Assembly: GCA_964030475.1 (NCBI GenBank)
Contig: CAXIPT010000009.1
Span: 3,769,767 to 3,833,766 of the forward strand
DNA length: 64,000 bases
Reading direction: 5' to 3'
Source of the DNA: Tethya wilhelma
Taxonomy: Eukaryota > Porifera > Demospongiae > Tethyida > Tethyidae
The position numbers and the translations under genes are program-made. Shown piece by piece: positions 23,445 to 34,319 of the stretch (position 1 is the first letter of the stretch; the number at the start of each line of letters is the position of its first letter). The notes under the pieces are model-generated. The model saw only the letters and a program-made list of their open reading frames with translations. It ran no database searches and was not told the origin of the DNA.

Positions 23445-26400
23445 ATGCCCATCAGTGTGGAACAGTGGAGAGTGTCCATTGGATTCAGTTATAGCTACAT
23501 ACCTGTTGTAAGCAGGAATGTAGTGAGACATGATACATGGTATATCTTGTTGGGCCTGCTGGCCTATCCTCTAGAACTCATGGTGTTCATACAATGGTGG
23601 GCTCAGCAATGTAAGTTTATAATGGACAGCCAATAAAATTTTGTAGAATAAACTTAATTTGTGACGACCAACTAAATTAGTATAAATTATTGTTGAATTG
23701 TATCAATATTATTTCTCTCCCAGTAGCAGCTGTGAATGTTTTCTCTTTGAGTCATCGTAGTGTTTGTTGCCATCTTAGGAAGACAAATGAAAATGGTCAT
23801 ACCTTGCTAGCAGTATTTCTCCTCATCATTGTAGCTGGACTACTCTTACAGTCAGGGAATGTGGAACGGAATCCTGGACCTCTTGGTAAGCATGTTTTCA
23901 TCATAGTAACCATCAATACCATGATATCGATGGTTCCTTTCCTCTCAGGTCAACTAACCTTGAGTGATCTGAAGGAAGTAAGGAAGAGCATATGGGATGC
24001 TCGTACTAGCTGGGAAGACATTGGACTGGAATTGAACCTTGACCCCACAACACTTGATTCCATTAAAGTTGAAAATGATAATGTCAAAAGTCGATTTACT
24101 GCCATGTTGAAAGAATGGTTGAAACAAACCTCACCCCACCCAACATGGTCGGTCTTAGTTGAGGCTTTGAAACAACCCACTGTTGGTTTTAGTCTCTTAG
24201 CGCAACAACTCAAGAAGAGGTACATTGACCCAGCAGGTGCACGTGGTGAGGGAGAGAGTGGTGCTTCACCCATTCCTCCAATAAAGTCAGAAGATAAAAG
24301 CTCTAGTTCAGTTGGTTCCATTGATCAGAGACAAGCCATTAAATATCACAAGCCATCTAAAACTGGTGAGTAGAGATTAATGCATGCATCTGCCACGGTC
24401 GAAAGTGAATTGAATCTTCTCTTTAATTAATCCTAGATCCTGTTCATGTTCATGTTGCTTATTTCGAAGACAACTTTTTTAATCTTGCCAACAAAACTTA
24501 CGATGCCTTGGTGGATCGTAGAATTGAAGTGGGTAGATTCTGTGTGCGAGCTACAGCCCTTTGTGAGTCATTGAAGCTGCAGCACCAAGAGTTCATCAAG
24601 GAACACCTTCTGTCAGTGAGCAATGATACAACATTGAGTGATCTATGGGTACAATTCAACCAGTACTGGAACTTCCTCAACTACACCTTGCTAGAACACA
24701 TCATCAAAATGTTTGGTGCTGAACAGTTGAAGACTCAGATGCAGACTTATGTTAGTGACCTCCAAGAATTTCGTAAAGACACTCATCTTTGTGACTTTAT
24801 TGATTGTTGGTCAAAGAAAGGTGTCTCTCTCCCTAAAACAGAACTTCATGAATTTGTAGTGAGAAAGAAAGGAAATTGGAAAGAAACAACCTTAGAGGAC
24901 CTGGAGAATCTGAAACAAACAATAACTCACAAGTTTTTCCTTCCATCGTTTGTCTTGATCTTAAAAGACGCCACTGAAGCTAATTCATTTGTGCTAACAT
25001 GGGCCATTCCTGCTCCAATTGCTGCTACTCTGAAAGAGGACATGACAAATATGGCAGATAGTTTAACAGAATTTTATAAGCTGAACCAGATTGAGGTCAT
25101 TACCATTAATGGTCAAGAGTGTTACTACTCCCCTGTGAAGAAATATGCGGCCTATCTTAAAGGAGTCTACTCTTCCAAGCAAGAAAAAAACATTGCTCCT
25201 TTCAAACTAGCTAGAATTTGGACGGAACAAGTTGATCACCAGAATATGGACAGCTTCATGAGATCAAGCATTCGAGGTGATGTAGATGATGTTGTTTATC
25301 ACAAGAATCCACTAACTGAAGATATAGGTATGGCATTATATTCTCATAAAGCAAAGCTCGTACTGATTGAGGGAGCAGCTGGTGTTGGAAAGACAACCTT
25401 TAGTTCCCAGTTTTGTTACAATTGGTCTCAAGGAAAAGTTCTTCAAGAGTTCTCTCTTCTTGTCCTCCTCCCATTACGAGACAACCGAGTGAGATCAGCC
25501 AAAACCATCGCTGATCTCTTCCAACACTCTCAACTCCAACAAGCAGTAGCACAAGAGGTGGAGAGCAGCCAAGGTGAAGGGGTCATTCTGTGGCTGGAAG
25601 GACTTGATGAACTGGACGAATACTGCCGTACAAAGTCTTCAGTATTTTTAGACCTGATTAATGGACGAATTGTACCGAAAGCTACTGTCTTTGTGACTAG
25701 CAGACCATGGGCTAGTCAAGAGATTGCAAAGAGAATATCAGATGCTGACCAACATATTGAAATTCTGGCTACCCCCAAAATCCAGCTAGATCGTGTGCTT
25801 AGAGGAGGAAAGTTGGACAGTTCACTATCCCAACAATTTGTTGAGTACACCTCCTCCAATGCAGCCATATTAGCCAGCATGCATACCCCCATTACAGCCG
25901 ACATTGCTGTAGAGGTGTTTGAATGGAGCCAAAAAAGAGACTCGCCCCTTCCAACTACAATGACCCAGCTCTACACAAGCTTCACCCTCAAGTTGCTGGC
26001 ACAGCATCTTTCCAGCAAAGAAGGATCTTATCAGTGGAAGCTGCGTGGATTTGCTGACTTACCTCCTGATGTTTCCAAGCAGTTTTGGTCTCTTTGTGAA
26101 CTGGCATACAATGGAGTAGTAAAACGACAGTTAGTGTTCAGTGACCTTCCCTCTGAGTTTGAGTTTCTTGGATTAATGAAGGAAGCAGACCAGCTCTTCA
26201 ATGAAGAGAACACCCACAAGTCATACAATTTCATCCACCTCACCTTGCAAGAGTATCTAGCTGCCTTGTACGTCAGTCGACTGTCATCAGAAGAACAGAA
26301 TGAATTGATTCAACAACATTGCCGATCCAACCATCTCAAGGTGTCCCTACGATTCCTGGCTGGCATAACTCACTTACACCATCTTTCACCAGACCTGACT

Positions 26401-27759
26401 CAGCAGTTATTATATGGCACTAGCAAAGATTTACTGTACAAGGAATTTGGACAAGAATTAGTTCATGGACCTGGTAAAGACAGGCTGACCCTCTTTCATT
26501 GGCTCTTTGAAGCAGGTGATGCCTCCATTATAACTGCCTTTCTAGGAGAGGATAACATGAGTATTGCATCATTTTACAGTTGGACTCCTCTGGATTTCTT
26601 TGTCACTGGCTACTGCCTTTCATTGTCAAATTGTGCTTGGGACTTGTGGTTCTCTAATTTTGTTGATGATGATGGATTGAAGATGTTTTCTAGAGGAGTG
26701 TTGTTTAACAATGAATCTGTCGGTGAATGCAAGGGATTTATTTCACTTGCTAGCTTTCATTTCAACTCCATCACTGCAGTTGGTATGAAGTGTTTTTCAC
26801 AACTTCCACAGCGAATATTAAATGGTCTGGTAACTCTAGAGCTAGGAGGAAGTCCTGGAACCGAACTAGACCAGGCTGCTCTATCTCACCTAGCTAATGC
26901 CATACCATCAATGACCTCATTAGAGAGACTGGGGATCAGTAGGAACCCTATTGGAAATGGAGGAGTTGTTGATTTGCTTAATTCATTGTGTACAAGCAAG
27001 ACAACACTGAGAGACCTTGATCTCATTGACACTGGTATTGGAGAAGAAGACAGCATTGCTTTAGGAGAACTATTAGCCTGCAATAATCTTTTGTCTCTCT
27101 CGATCAATAAAGTGTTCTCAGACAGTGTCATCTCGATAATGAACGGTCTCAGCAAGAATAACTCACTTGAACATCTCATCGTGAAGGACTCACAGTTCAC
27201 GTTAGAGTCCTCAGCAGCATTATCATCAGCACTACAACAACCACAGTGCCAACTAAAGACAATGGAGATATTGGAGTGTACTATCACATCTGAAGGAGCA
27301 GTCCAACTAGCAGCAGGACTCACAAATAATCTGTCAGTGAAGACACTTGACCTAACACTAACCCCAATAGGAGATGATGGAACTGTAGCATTAGCTGATA
27401 TGCTGTCAAAGAACAAAAGCATAGAGGAGGTGAAGTTAGAAAGATGTAACTTCACATCTCAGGGAGCTGTTCAATTAGCAGCAGTGCTAACTAATAACAA
27501 CTCAACTTTAACTACATTGAACATTTCAAGGAACACTGTTGGACCAGACGGAGCAGCCGCATTAGCCAAAATGATACAAGAGAACAAGTCACTCGAAGAA
27601 TTAGATCTATGGGGTGACAACTCTCTAGAGCGAAAAGAAGATGTTATCCTACTCATCAGTGGATTGAAAAACAATACAAGTTTGAGAGAACTGTGGCTTC
27701 CAGTGAGGTACAGAAGAGAAGTTGATCACGATGATCAAAGGATTAGATGGGCTAAATAA
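23445..27759 (+). CDS. NLR immune receptor: hydrophobic/2A-like N-terminus, DEATH, NACHT, LRR
   Basis: Four exons (23445-23610, 23724-23885, 23949-24365, 24437-27759; phase-1 introns) encode 1355 residues. Residues 31-52 and 83-97 are hydrophobic; NVERNPGP (101-108) follows at once. Exon 3 encodes a DEATH-fold domain (about 110-205: WEDIGLELNLDPTTLDSI, then TWSVLVEALKQPTVG). Exon 4 carries a linker domain and NACHT with Walker A GAAGVGKT (561-568), Walker B WLEGLDELDE (634-643) and the TSRPW sensor. C-terminal leucine-rich repeats run from about 1010 to 1340, with recurring LxxLDL and GAVQLAAxLT units. DEATH-NACHT-LRR proteins are an expanded innate receptor family in demosponges. The hydrophobic-plus-2A start resembles sea-urchin NLRs, where it permits dual targeting. 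The Met at 23445 is the only plausible start; exon 2 has none. Confidence 0.93.
23858..23881 (+). promoter_or_regulatory. 2A-like ribosome-skipping motif (NVERNPGP) in the NLR
   Basis: Encodes Asn-Val-Glu-Arg-Asn-Pro-Gly-Pro, the 2A pattern D-(V/I)-E-x-N-P-G-P with Asn in place of the first Asp. It follows a leucine-rich hydrophobic helix and Gln-Ser-Gly, the usual 2A context. The exon ends four bases after the final Pro codon. Confidence 0.75.
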
Positions 27760-28325
27760 ATACTGATAATTATTGTTGAGTGCATTAGTGCACCTTGAGG
27801 TATACAGATTATTATTATTCCAAAGTATATTGCCTAAGACTCATAATTATTGCTTTTAACAGTTACTTACGTATGACTGTGCATGTACATTGTGCATGAT
27901 TGTTGGATTTTGGGATGCAGTGAAACAGCTAGCTGCAGCACTATACTATAGATTGTATAAGTTAATTTTGTAGTAGATTCATGTCTATTATTGGGGCGTA
28001 ATACATACATGTCATTTTAATTCCTTGTTGACTGCATAATAAGTATACCATCAACTAAATTACACGTAGACAATTACAATGTCATTATAATAATTTTAAT
28101 AACACAATTATTGCAATAGCCCAGTTAACGTTGTTTGTAATGCTATTGTGGCTGGGGATTGCCTCAACAAAAAAATAATTCCACAACTCAACCATGTGAT
28201 AAAAATAAATGTACAGTTGTTACAGTGAGTGCCCAATTCGAGTCAATTGTGTGCATAATTATAACATAATAACAATAATAATAATAATTTAATCAAGTGA
28301 ACATACAAAACCTAAGAACACAGCA
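27760..28325. other. AT-rich spacer between NLR and RhoGAP 3' ends
   Basis: Convergent 3' flanks. No gene or obvious repeat. Confidence 0.5.
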
Positions 28326-28656
28326 TTATACAGCAAAGAGTTGATCGGAATGGTCAATGAAAAACTTGAGGACACCATTAGCACTGCTGGGAGGAAGGTA
28401 GGGGAACATAGAGGGACCACACGAAGTCGCTAGAATGCCTGAGGTCATCTGGTTCTCTTCAGCATGAGCACTCACCTAAAGGTTGTACAATTACAAAAAG
28501 TATTAGCCTAAGAAATGTTTTTTGAATGGTCAATGATACAGAAAAATAAAACTATACTCTTTACCATTTATTTGATATGGAGGAGGGTCAAAACGAGTAC
28601 AATAAAGATTACAATAAACTAGTAACAATAGAATCCTAAAGATAGCAGATATGGCA

Positions 28657-28706
<50 letters not shown>

Positions 28707-31374
28707 TAATAGTGGCAGGACCCTTAAGTGGGGGGGCACCCAATGCAATTAGCCTATAAAAACATTGGTTGCTAGACAATGGCAAACACTCACACACACA
28801 CATACCCTTGAGAGCATTGCACAAACTATCTTGAGTGTGGCTGTATGGATTGGTTCAATGGTGTCCAAGATACTTCGAACTCCTTCCACCTACACAGAGT
28901 TGATAGAGAGAATTAAATTCTTCAAAAATTTTCATTGATACATGTAACAAGATCAAAGGTTAAATTTGTCGTCAGGATCGATGTAGTCCTTTGTCAAATT
29001 GTCAAATTGTCACAACTACGTACAAAAACAACAGTGCTATACCAGAACCCCCCAGCTCTATATAGTAGCTACATGTACAGTAGGTCAGAATATTTTACAC
29101 ATCCAAGCACAAGCACATTCTGCTCACATCTACTCACATCTTTAGCCTTCACTCCAGCATTGACAGCCATGAGAGTGTGCCCTCTGGGGATCATGGACAT
29201 CCTCTGCTCCCTGAAGTGAAGCTTGAGCAGCCCAGTGATGGTGTGAGGGTCAAGAATCTCAGTCAAATCAACCTCTTCACCTAGTAGTAAAAAAATTGTA
29301 CACAAGTAAATGTGACGCAAGAGATAATTGTTTAGTAAACCAGTAGATGATGGATTGTGACTGAGTCCTGCCATATACATGTACATGGCAGCACTCACAT
29401 AAAATAACATATCACACATACACATATATATCACATATGTGATATTTTATCAAAATTCAATTTAGCAGGAAATTCAATCATCTAATAGCCATGTGAATAA
29501 TTATTCATTGCAGCAGTAGGAACAATGTAATAGTCATGAGTGCATAACAATGAGGGTAAATGGTGATAGAAATGTACAGTATACAGGATGCAGCTTCATG
29601 TATACGTAACTACCAACCATTTAAGAATCTTTCTCTCAGTCTCCTGATGACTGCTACATCCCCTGTGACTCTAAACAGANGTCGGGGGTCAAGGTAAATT
29701 GTACGTCGGGTTCTTTTTCTGAAGATTGTGTACTAGGTTCAGTAGTGTTGGTTGTGTCTGTGTGACCGTCATCACGGTCTGTTTGTTCAAAGATTGGAGG
29801 TGGGAGCTGAGGGGGTTCTCTTTGGGGTGAGGAGAGAGGGGTCCTCTGTCTTCTTGCTGGCTTCTGAGGTGGAACTACACATACAGTGGATAGAGAGGAA
29901 CACAAGAGATGGTAACACAATCAAAGAAACATAAACTGAAGAGTACGTCTATAGACAGACCTATGTATATACTTCAACACTGCAGTATATGAATACCCTT
30001 ACAAGCATTATTATACTATAGAAATAATTATTCTAATTAAACTTTTAGTTTCTTGAATAAATGTGGTCACAACCATTCACTGCAGCCAAGTGACCAGATC
30101 ATAAAGTAAAGCAAATCCATAAATTTCTTAAGTTGCACATTCACAACAAGAAACCATCAACAAAAACATCAAACTCCCATGCAGTGATTAGAGACCGGTA
30201 GCTAAGCACGACTAAACACACAGTACCTTCATCAGCCTGAGTTGAAGCCTGGTTTCTTGTCTTTATCAATCTCTCCATGACCCCACCCTCTGGTGAGGTG
30301 GCACGACGTCTACCAGCGGCTGAAGCCGGGGCCAGGGTCGCAGTCCTCACCTCTGAATAACAAATAATATTTAGCAGATAGTACAATGGTCACACAGTAG
30401 TATAAAACACTGCCATTTTTTCTTGATTCAAAAAAACAGCTAAAAAATATCTTGTGTGTTTGATTAACCACCATACTTATACCATCAGTATAAGTTGTGC
30501 ATAGTACATATGTACACATACATGTACATGCAGCCTACATATTGTATGTGTTGTATTGCACACTGCTAAATATGTAGATGTCTTGATGTGCATTGTACAG
30601 ATAGCTTCAGACAAGTCCATATTTGAGTATTGGCATGGACCTGTACAATCACAACGAGCTAGCATGTAGAACAGCAGCTACAGCTGTGGGTTCACTCACT
30701 TCAGGACACAAACAACAACACTTCAATGATTGTTAATCACCCTTATTTAGCAAACACGATTCATTTGGATCATCAGGACATAACTTGTAAGAGCACTCAC
30801 CACCACCAGCATGTGTGTTGCTGTTGACAGAGTGGTCCTTCTCAGTGGTAGCAGAGTGGGGTCTCTTGGCAAACTCATTGTTGTCCCTCTTGGCCTTGTA
30901 GGTGGTGAGGGAGGCCACCTTTGGTAGGGACTTGGCTCTAGGAGGAGGTGGTCTTGAAGGACGGGCAGGGGAGCTAGAGAGAACATCAGACACAATAGTA
31001 CCAGTACAATAAATTATTGTAGCACTACTGACTATTGGCTCAAAAGACTACGCTTAAAACAAGAAAACAAGTTTAACTAGTACTTGTACATTGCACTGGG
31101 AATTACTGTATTTAACAATTTGCACAAGAATATATTATTTATTCTTCTTGAAAAACAATAATCATGCAGACACTCAAGATTACCTACCTAGTAGCTTTCT
31201 TTTCCCCACTGGGCTCAAGTCTGTCCACTCTAGTAGGTGCTGGTGGTGGAGGTCTTGCCACTATAGAGTCGGTTGTGGCACTGATCTGTCTCCTGGGAGG
31301 GGGGTGGTGCTGACTCATAGGCCTCGAGGTGTAGGTGTAGGAGCGTCTACGAATGTTACGATCACTAACGTCTG
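28326..31374 (-). CDS. RhoGAP-domain protein with proline-rich N-terminal region, 5' incomplete
   Basis: Exons on the minus strand, 5' to 3': 31188-31374, 30801-30973, 30227-30352, 29681-29874, then after a single N a partial exon 29618-29679, then 29138-29280, 28806-28889, 28326-28475 (stop). Phases agree everywhere except across the N. The first four encode a disordered proline/arginine-rich stretch with SH3-ligand-like PxxP runs (SRPPPPRAKSLPK, PPQLPPP). The last four encode a RhoGAP fold: LFRVTGDVAVIRRL with the arginine finger, DPHTITGLLKLHFRE, and NQMTSGILATSCGPSM. It should stimulate GTP hydrolysis on Rho-family GTPases. The opening of the GAP domain is missing at the N (29680), so sequence is lost there. 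The true 5' end lies beyond the 420-base gap. Confidence 0.85.
28658..28704. repeat. (CA)n microsatellite in the last RhoGAP intron
   Basis: (GT)n on the sense strand; it lies in the middle of intron 28476-28805. Confidence 0.9.
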
Positions 31375-31388
31375 CTGAGACAAAGTCT

Positions 31389-31438
31389 GTGTGTGTATGT
31401 GTGTGTGTGTGAGTGTGTGTGTGTGTGTGTGTGCATGT
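31389..31438. repeat. (GT)n microsatellite beside a RhoGAP acceptor
   Basis: Interrupted GT repeat; on the sense strand it is (CA)n, ending about 13 bases upstream of the acceptor TCTCAG at 31375. Confidence 0.9.
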
Positions 31439-31606
31439 GTGGGTATGAAGATTGTATACTCATTTGTGTGTACAGATACAGAGAGCTTGTGTTTTCCCAC
31501 TGCCCACTCAAAACCATCACTCCTTGTTGACATGCAAATGCCAACAATCACTCAATGCTTGTTGTTTTTTTCTTTGAGTCACACTAACAATTACTTTTGA
31601 TAATCA

Positions 31607-32026
31607 NNNNNNNNNNNNNNNNNNNNNNNNNNNNNNNNNNNNNNNNNNNNNNNNNNNNNNNNNNNNNNNNNNNNNNNNNNNNNNNNNNNNNNNNNNNNNN
31701 NNNNNNNNNNNNNNNNNNNNNNNNNNNNNNNNNNNNNNNNNNNNNNNNNNNNNNNNNNNNNNNNNNNNNNNNNNNNNNNNNNNNNNNNNNNNNNNNNNNN
31801 NNNNNNNNNNNNNNNNNNNNNNNNNNNNNNNNNNNNNNNNNNNNNNNNNNNNNNNNNNNNNNNNNNNNNNNNNNNNNNNNNNNNNNNNNNNNNNNNNNNN
31901 NNNNNNNNNNNNNNNNNNNNNNNNNNNNNNNNNNNNNNNNNNNNNNNNNNNNNNNNNNNNNNNNNNNNNNNNNNNNNNNNNNNNNNNNNNNNNNNNNNNN
32001 NNNNNNNNNNNNNNNNNNNNNNNNNN
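31607..32026. other. 420-base assembly gap
   Basis: Continuous N. It probably hides 5' exons of the RhoGAP gene. Confidence 0.99.
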
Positions 32027-33035
32027 ACATGAATTTTTAGTTATCTTGTTATAACAAGGTTCTTGGTAATATTTGGAGCAAAAGCAATTGATTATGTACT
32101 TATATGGAAATGCCATTGGAACAATACAATGGCATGTGTGACTGTACAATGTTGTGCTTATAAAACACATGGCTCTATTAGGATAGTGTTTCAATAGCTC
32201 AAGTATATGGCTTTGCCACCAAGTAGACCATAAAAGTCCATCACATACACAAGTACTGTACTCTACAGTGGCACAGATGTGAGTGCCTCAGGTGTGCCAG
32301 CCAATGGCCCTAGTACATGTAGTATGTTAGCCAAATCACATTTTGACTGTATATAGAAATAATATACGTAATATATTGCTATGTCAAAAGATAGTGCAAG
32401 CCTCCTAGAGGCAATGTAGTCACACAAAGCTGCGAGACTGAAGGCAATGATCAGTAACATGTGTTGACTGCGCAATTTCTCAGAAAACCATCAAAGGGGT
32501 TTATATTTCACTAAAATGTGCAATTCTTCCTGTTCCTGGTATGGTGTCCAACTACCACTGCAGATTAATACAGCAGTGTTTGCTAATGCTATCACATGCA
32601 CAGGAAGAGCCCTATAATCAGCTGTATTGGGTGCTAATAGTGTTTTCACAACCAACATTGGGTGATGATCAGATGTAGTGTTTCTTACTTTATACTATAG
32701 CACCAAACACTACACATGCCACCAAGGCAATGGATGAAACAGAGATCTTCACCATACATATAAGACCATCAATTACTATTTACTGTTGTAGCATATGTAC
32801 GCACAAAAACAAAACACTTTTATCCAAGAACTTGGTGCACAGGCCTTTCATGCTGTAACATGCCTCAATTTGATTGGTCTCCAAAAAATCCTACAGGTAA
32901 CTTCACACTCATCCACATACAAACACCATGTAGCTCAAAAGAAGGCTTTTGTTTTACAAATTGTTTACAACAGTACATGCCCACTCACATAAAGTAGCTG
33001 ATAGGTTGGTAAATATCATGATCACTTCAACTCAC
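32027..33035. other. Spacer downstream of the gap
   Basis: No exon I can support; likely intron or upstream flank of the RhoGAP gene. Confidence 0.4.
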
Positions 33036-33151
33036 CAAGGAAGGACGCTGTACGCAGAGCTCTGAATCACCACTGGGTTTCTGATCTCTGAGTCTCTCAA
33101 GCACAAAGCCACACACGTCTCACCATTCACAGTCACTCTGTACCTCACAAA
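33036..33151 (-). CDS. Possible first exon of the minus-strand (RhoGAP?) gene
   Basis: An open minus-strand frame (RYRVTVNGETCVALCLRD, about 38 residues) ends at a consensus donor (GTGAGT at 33035). It has no in-frame ATG before the stop in front of it, so it would need an upstream exon. Alternatively the ATG near 33112, directly followed by GTGAGA, could be an ATG-only exon as in AP2S1. It is head-to-head with ACAA2, about 95 bp away. Confidence 0.3.
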
Positions 33152-33213
33152 TTACTTGAGGTGCTTTGTTTATCGTGACAGCACTTGGCTTTGATAGTTA
33201 ATTAACCTACATT

Positions 33214-33244
33214 AAGGGGCGGTGTACTTCCGGTGGGATAAAGG
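33214..33244 (+). promoter_or_regulatory. ACAA2 core promoter elements
   Basis: A GC box (AGGGGCGG, about 33215-33222) and an ETS-type site ACTTCCGGT (33226-33234) lie just upstream of the thiolase ATG at 33245. There is no TATA box. ETS/GC promoters are typical of nuclear genes for mitochondrial proteins. Confidence 0.5.
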
Positions 33245-34279
33245 ATGGCCTCCAGAGCTGTGTTCGTCGTAGCTGGCAAGCGAACTCCATTTGGTACGTT
33301 TGGTGGAAAGCTGAAAGGCGTTAGTGCCATCGATCTCGGAGTGGTGGCCACCTCAGCAGCCCTACAGGCTGGTAAAGTGCCTCCTGAAGCCGTTGATTCT
33401 GTAGTATTTGGAAATGTTGCTCAGGTGGGTGGGTGAGTTCAGAGGTGACCTTTAACCTATAAGGTTTGCTTTGATGGTAAGAGTGTCCGTAACTAGGGGT
33501 ACGTTATGCAGTAGGCCTTACTCTGCTGATATGGTCCAAGTAATATATTTCATGCTATGTTAGCCTGTAAGTTCCCAGGCTCCTTCGTGAATTTTATTTT
33601 TGGAAGAGCCTGAGAAGTTGGGAATAAAATTTAGTCAGTCTTAGTTTATAGTCTTCCTGGCCAGACGTTCTGCACTAGCCAGAAGACTACTGGAAAGGGC
33701 TAGAGCTACAAAGCAAAGATCGACTTTATACTGAATTTCAGCTGTTTGTGTACAAACGAGTATGTAGTCGAACTTAGTATTCTGTTGCCTAACTTAGTAT
33801 TCTGTTACCTGAGGTGATCAAAGCATTTCAAAGGTCTGTGCAATGATTGTGCCTCACTACGAACTAGTGTTAGGCATACAACTGTAGCTACTCAGCATTT
33901 CTTCAAGTAAGGCTTCCTAGGGCCTTTCAATTCACTGCTTTTGCTTACTTGACTGTTACCGTGCTGACGAGGCTAAGAGTGTTGTTTATACAAATCTCAA
34001 ACAAAAGCAACCTACTTTTATAGGCCCTTGAAGTGACCCAGCCTAGTCATTGTAGTATTTGTTCTGTATTTTTTTCTCAGATTTATCCTATCCTATTATA
34101 ATTTATTAAGACTTGATTATGTGACATGTGGTTCTCACTTGATGCCATGCATGCCACTTTGCATTGTCATGTGAGCACATGTGAGCATGTGTTAAGATGC
34201 TAATGCCAAAACAGTGTTCACTAAATAGAAGCCATTGCCATTGTTCTTGAGGAAACAACGTAATCAATTATCATCACGT

Positions 34280-34319
<40 letters not shown>

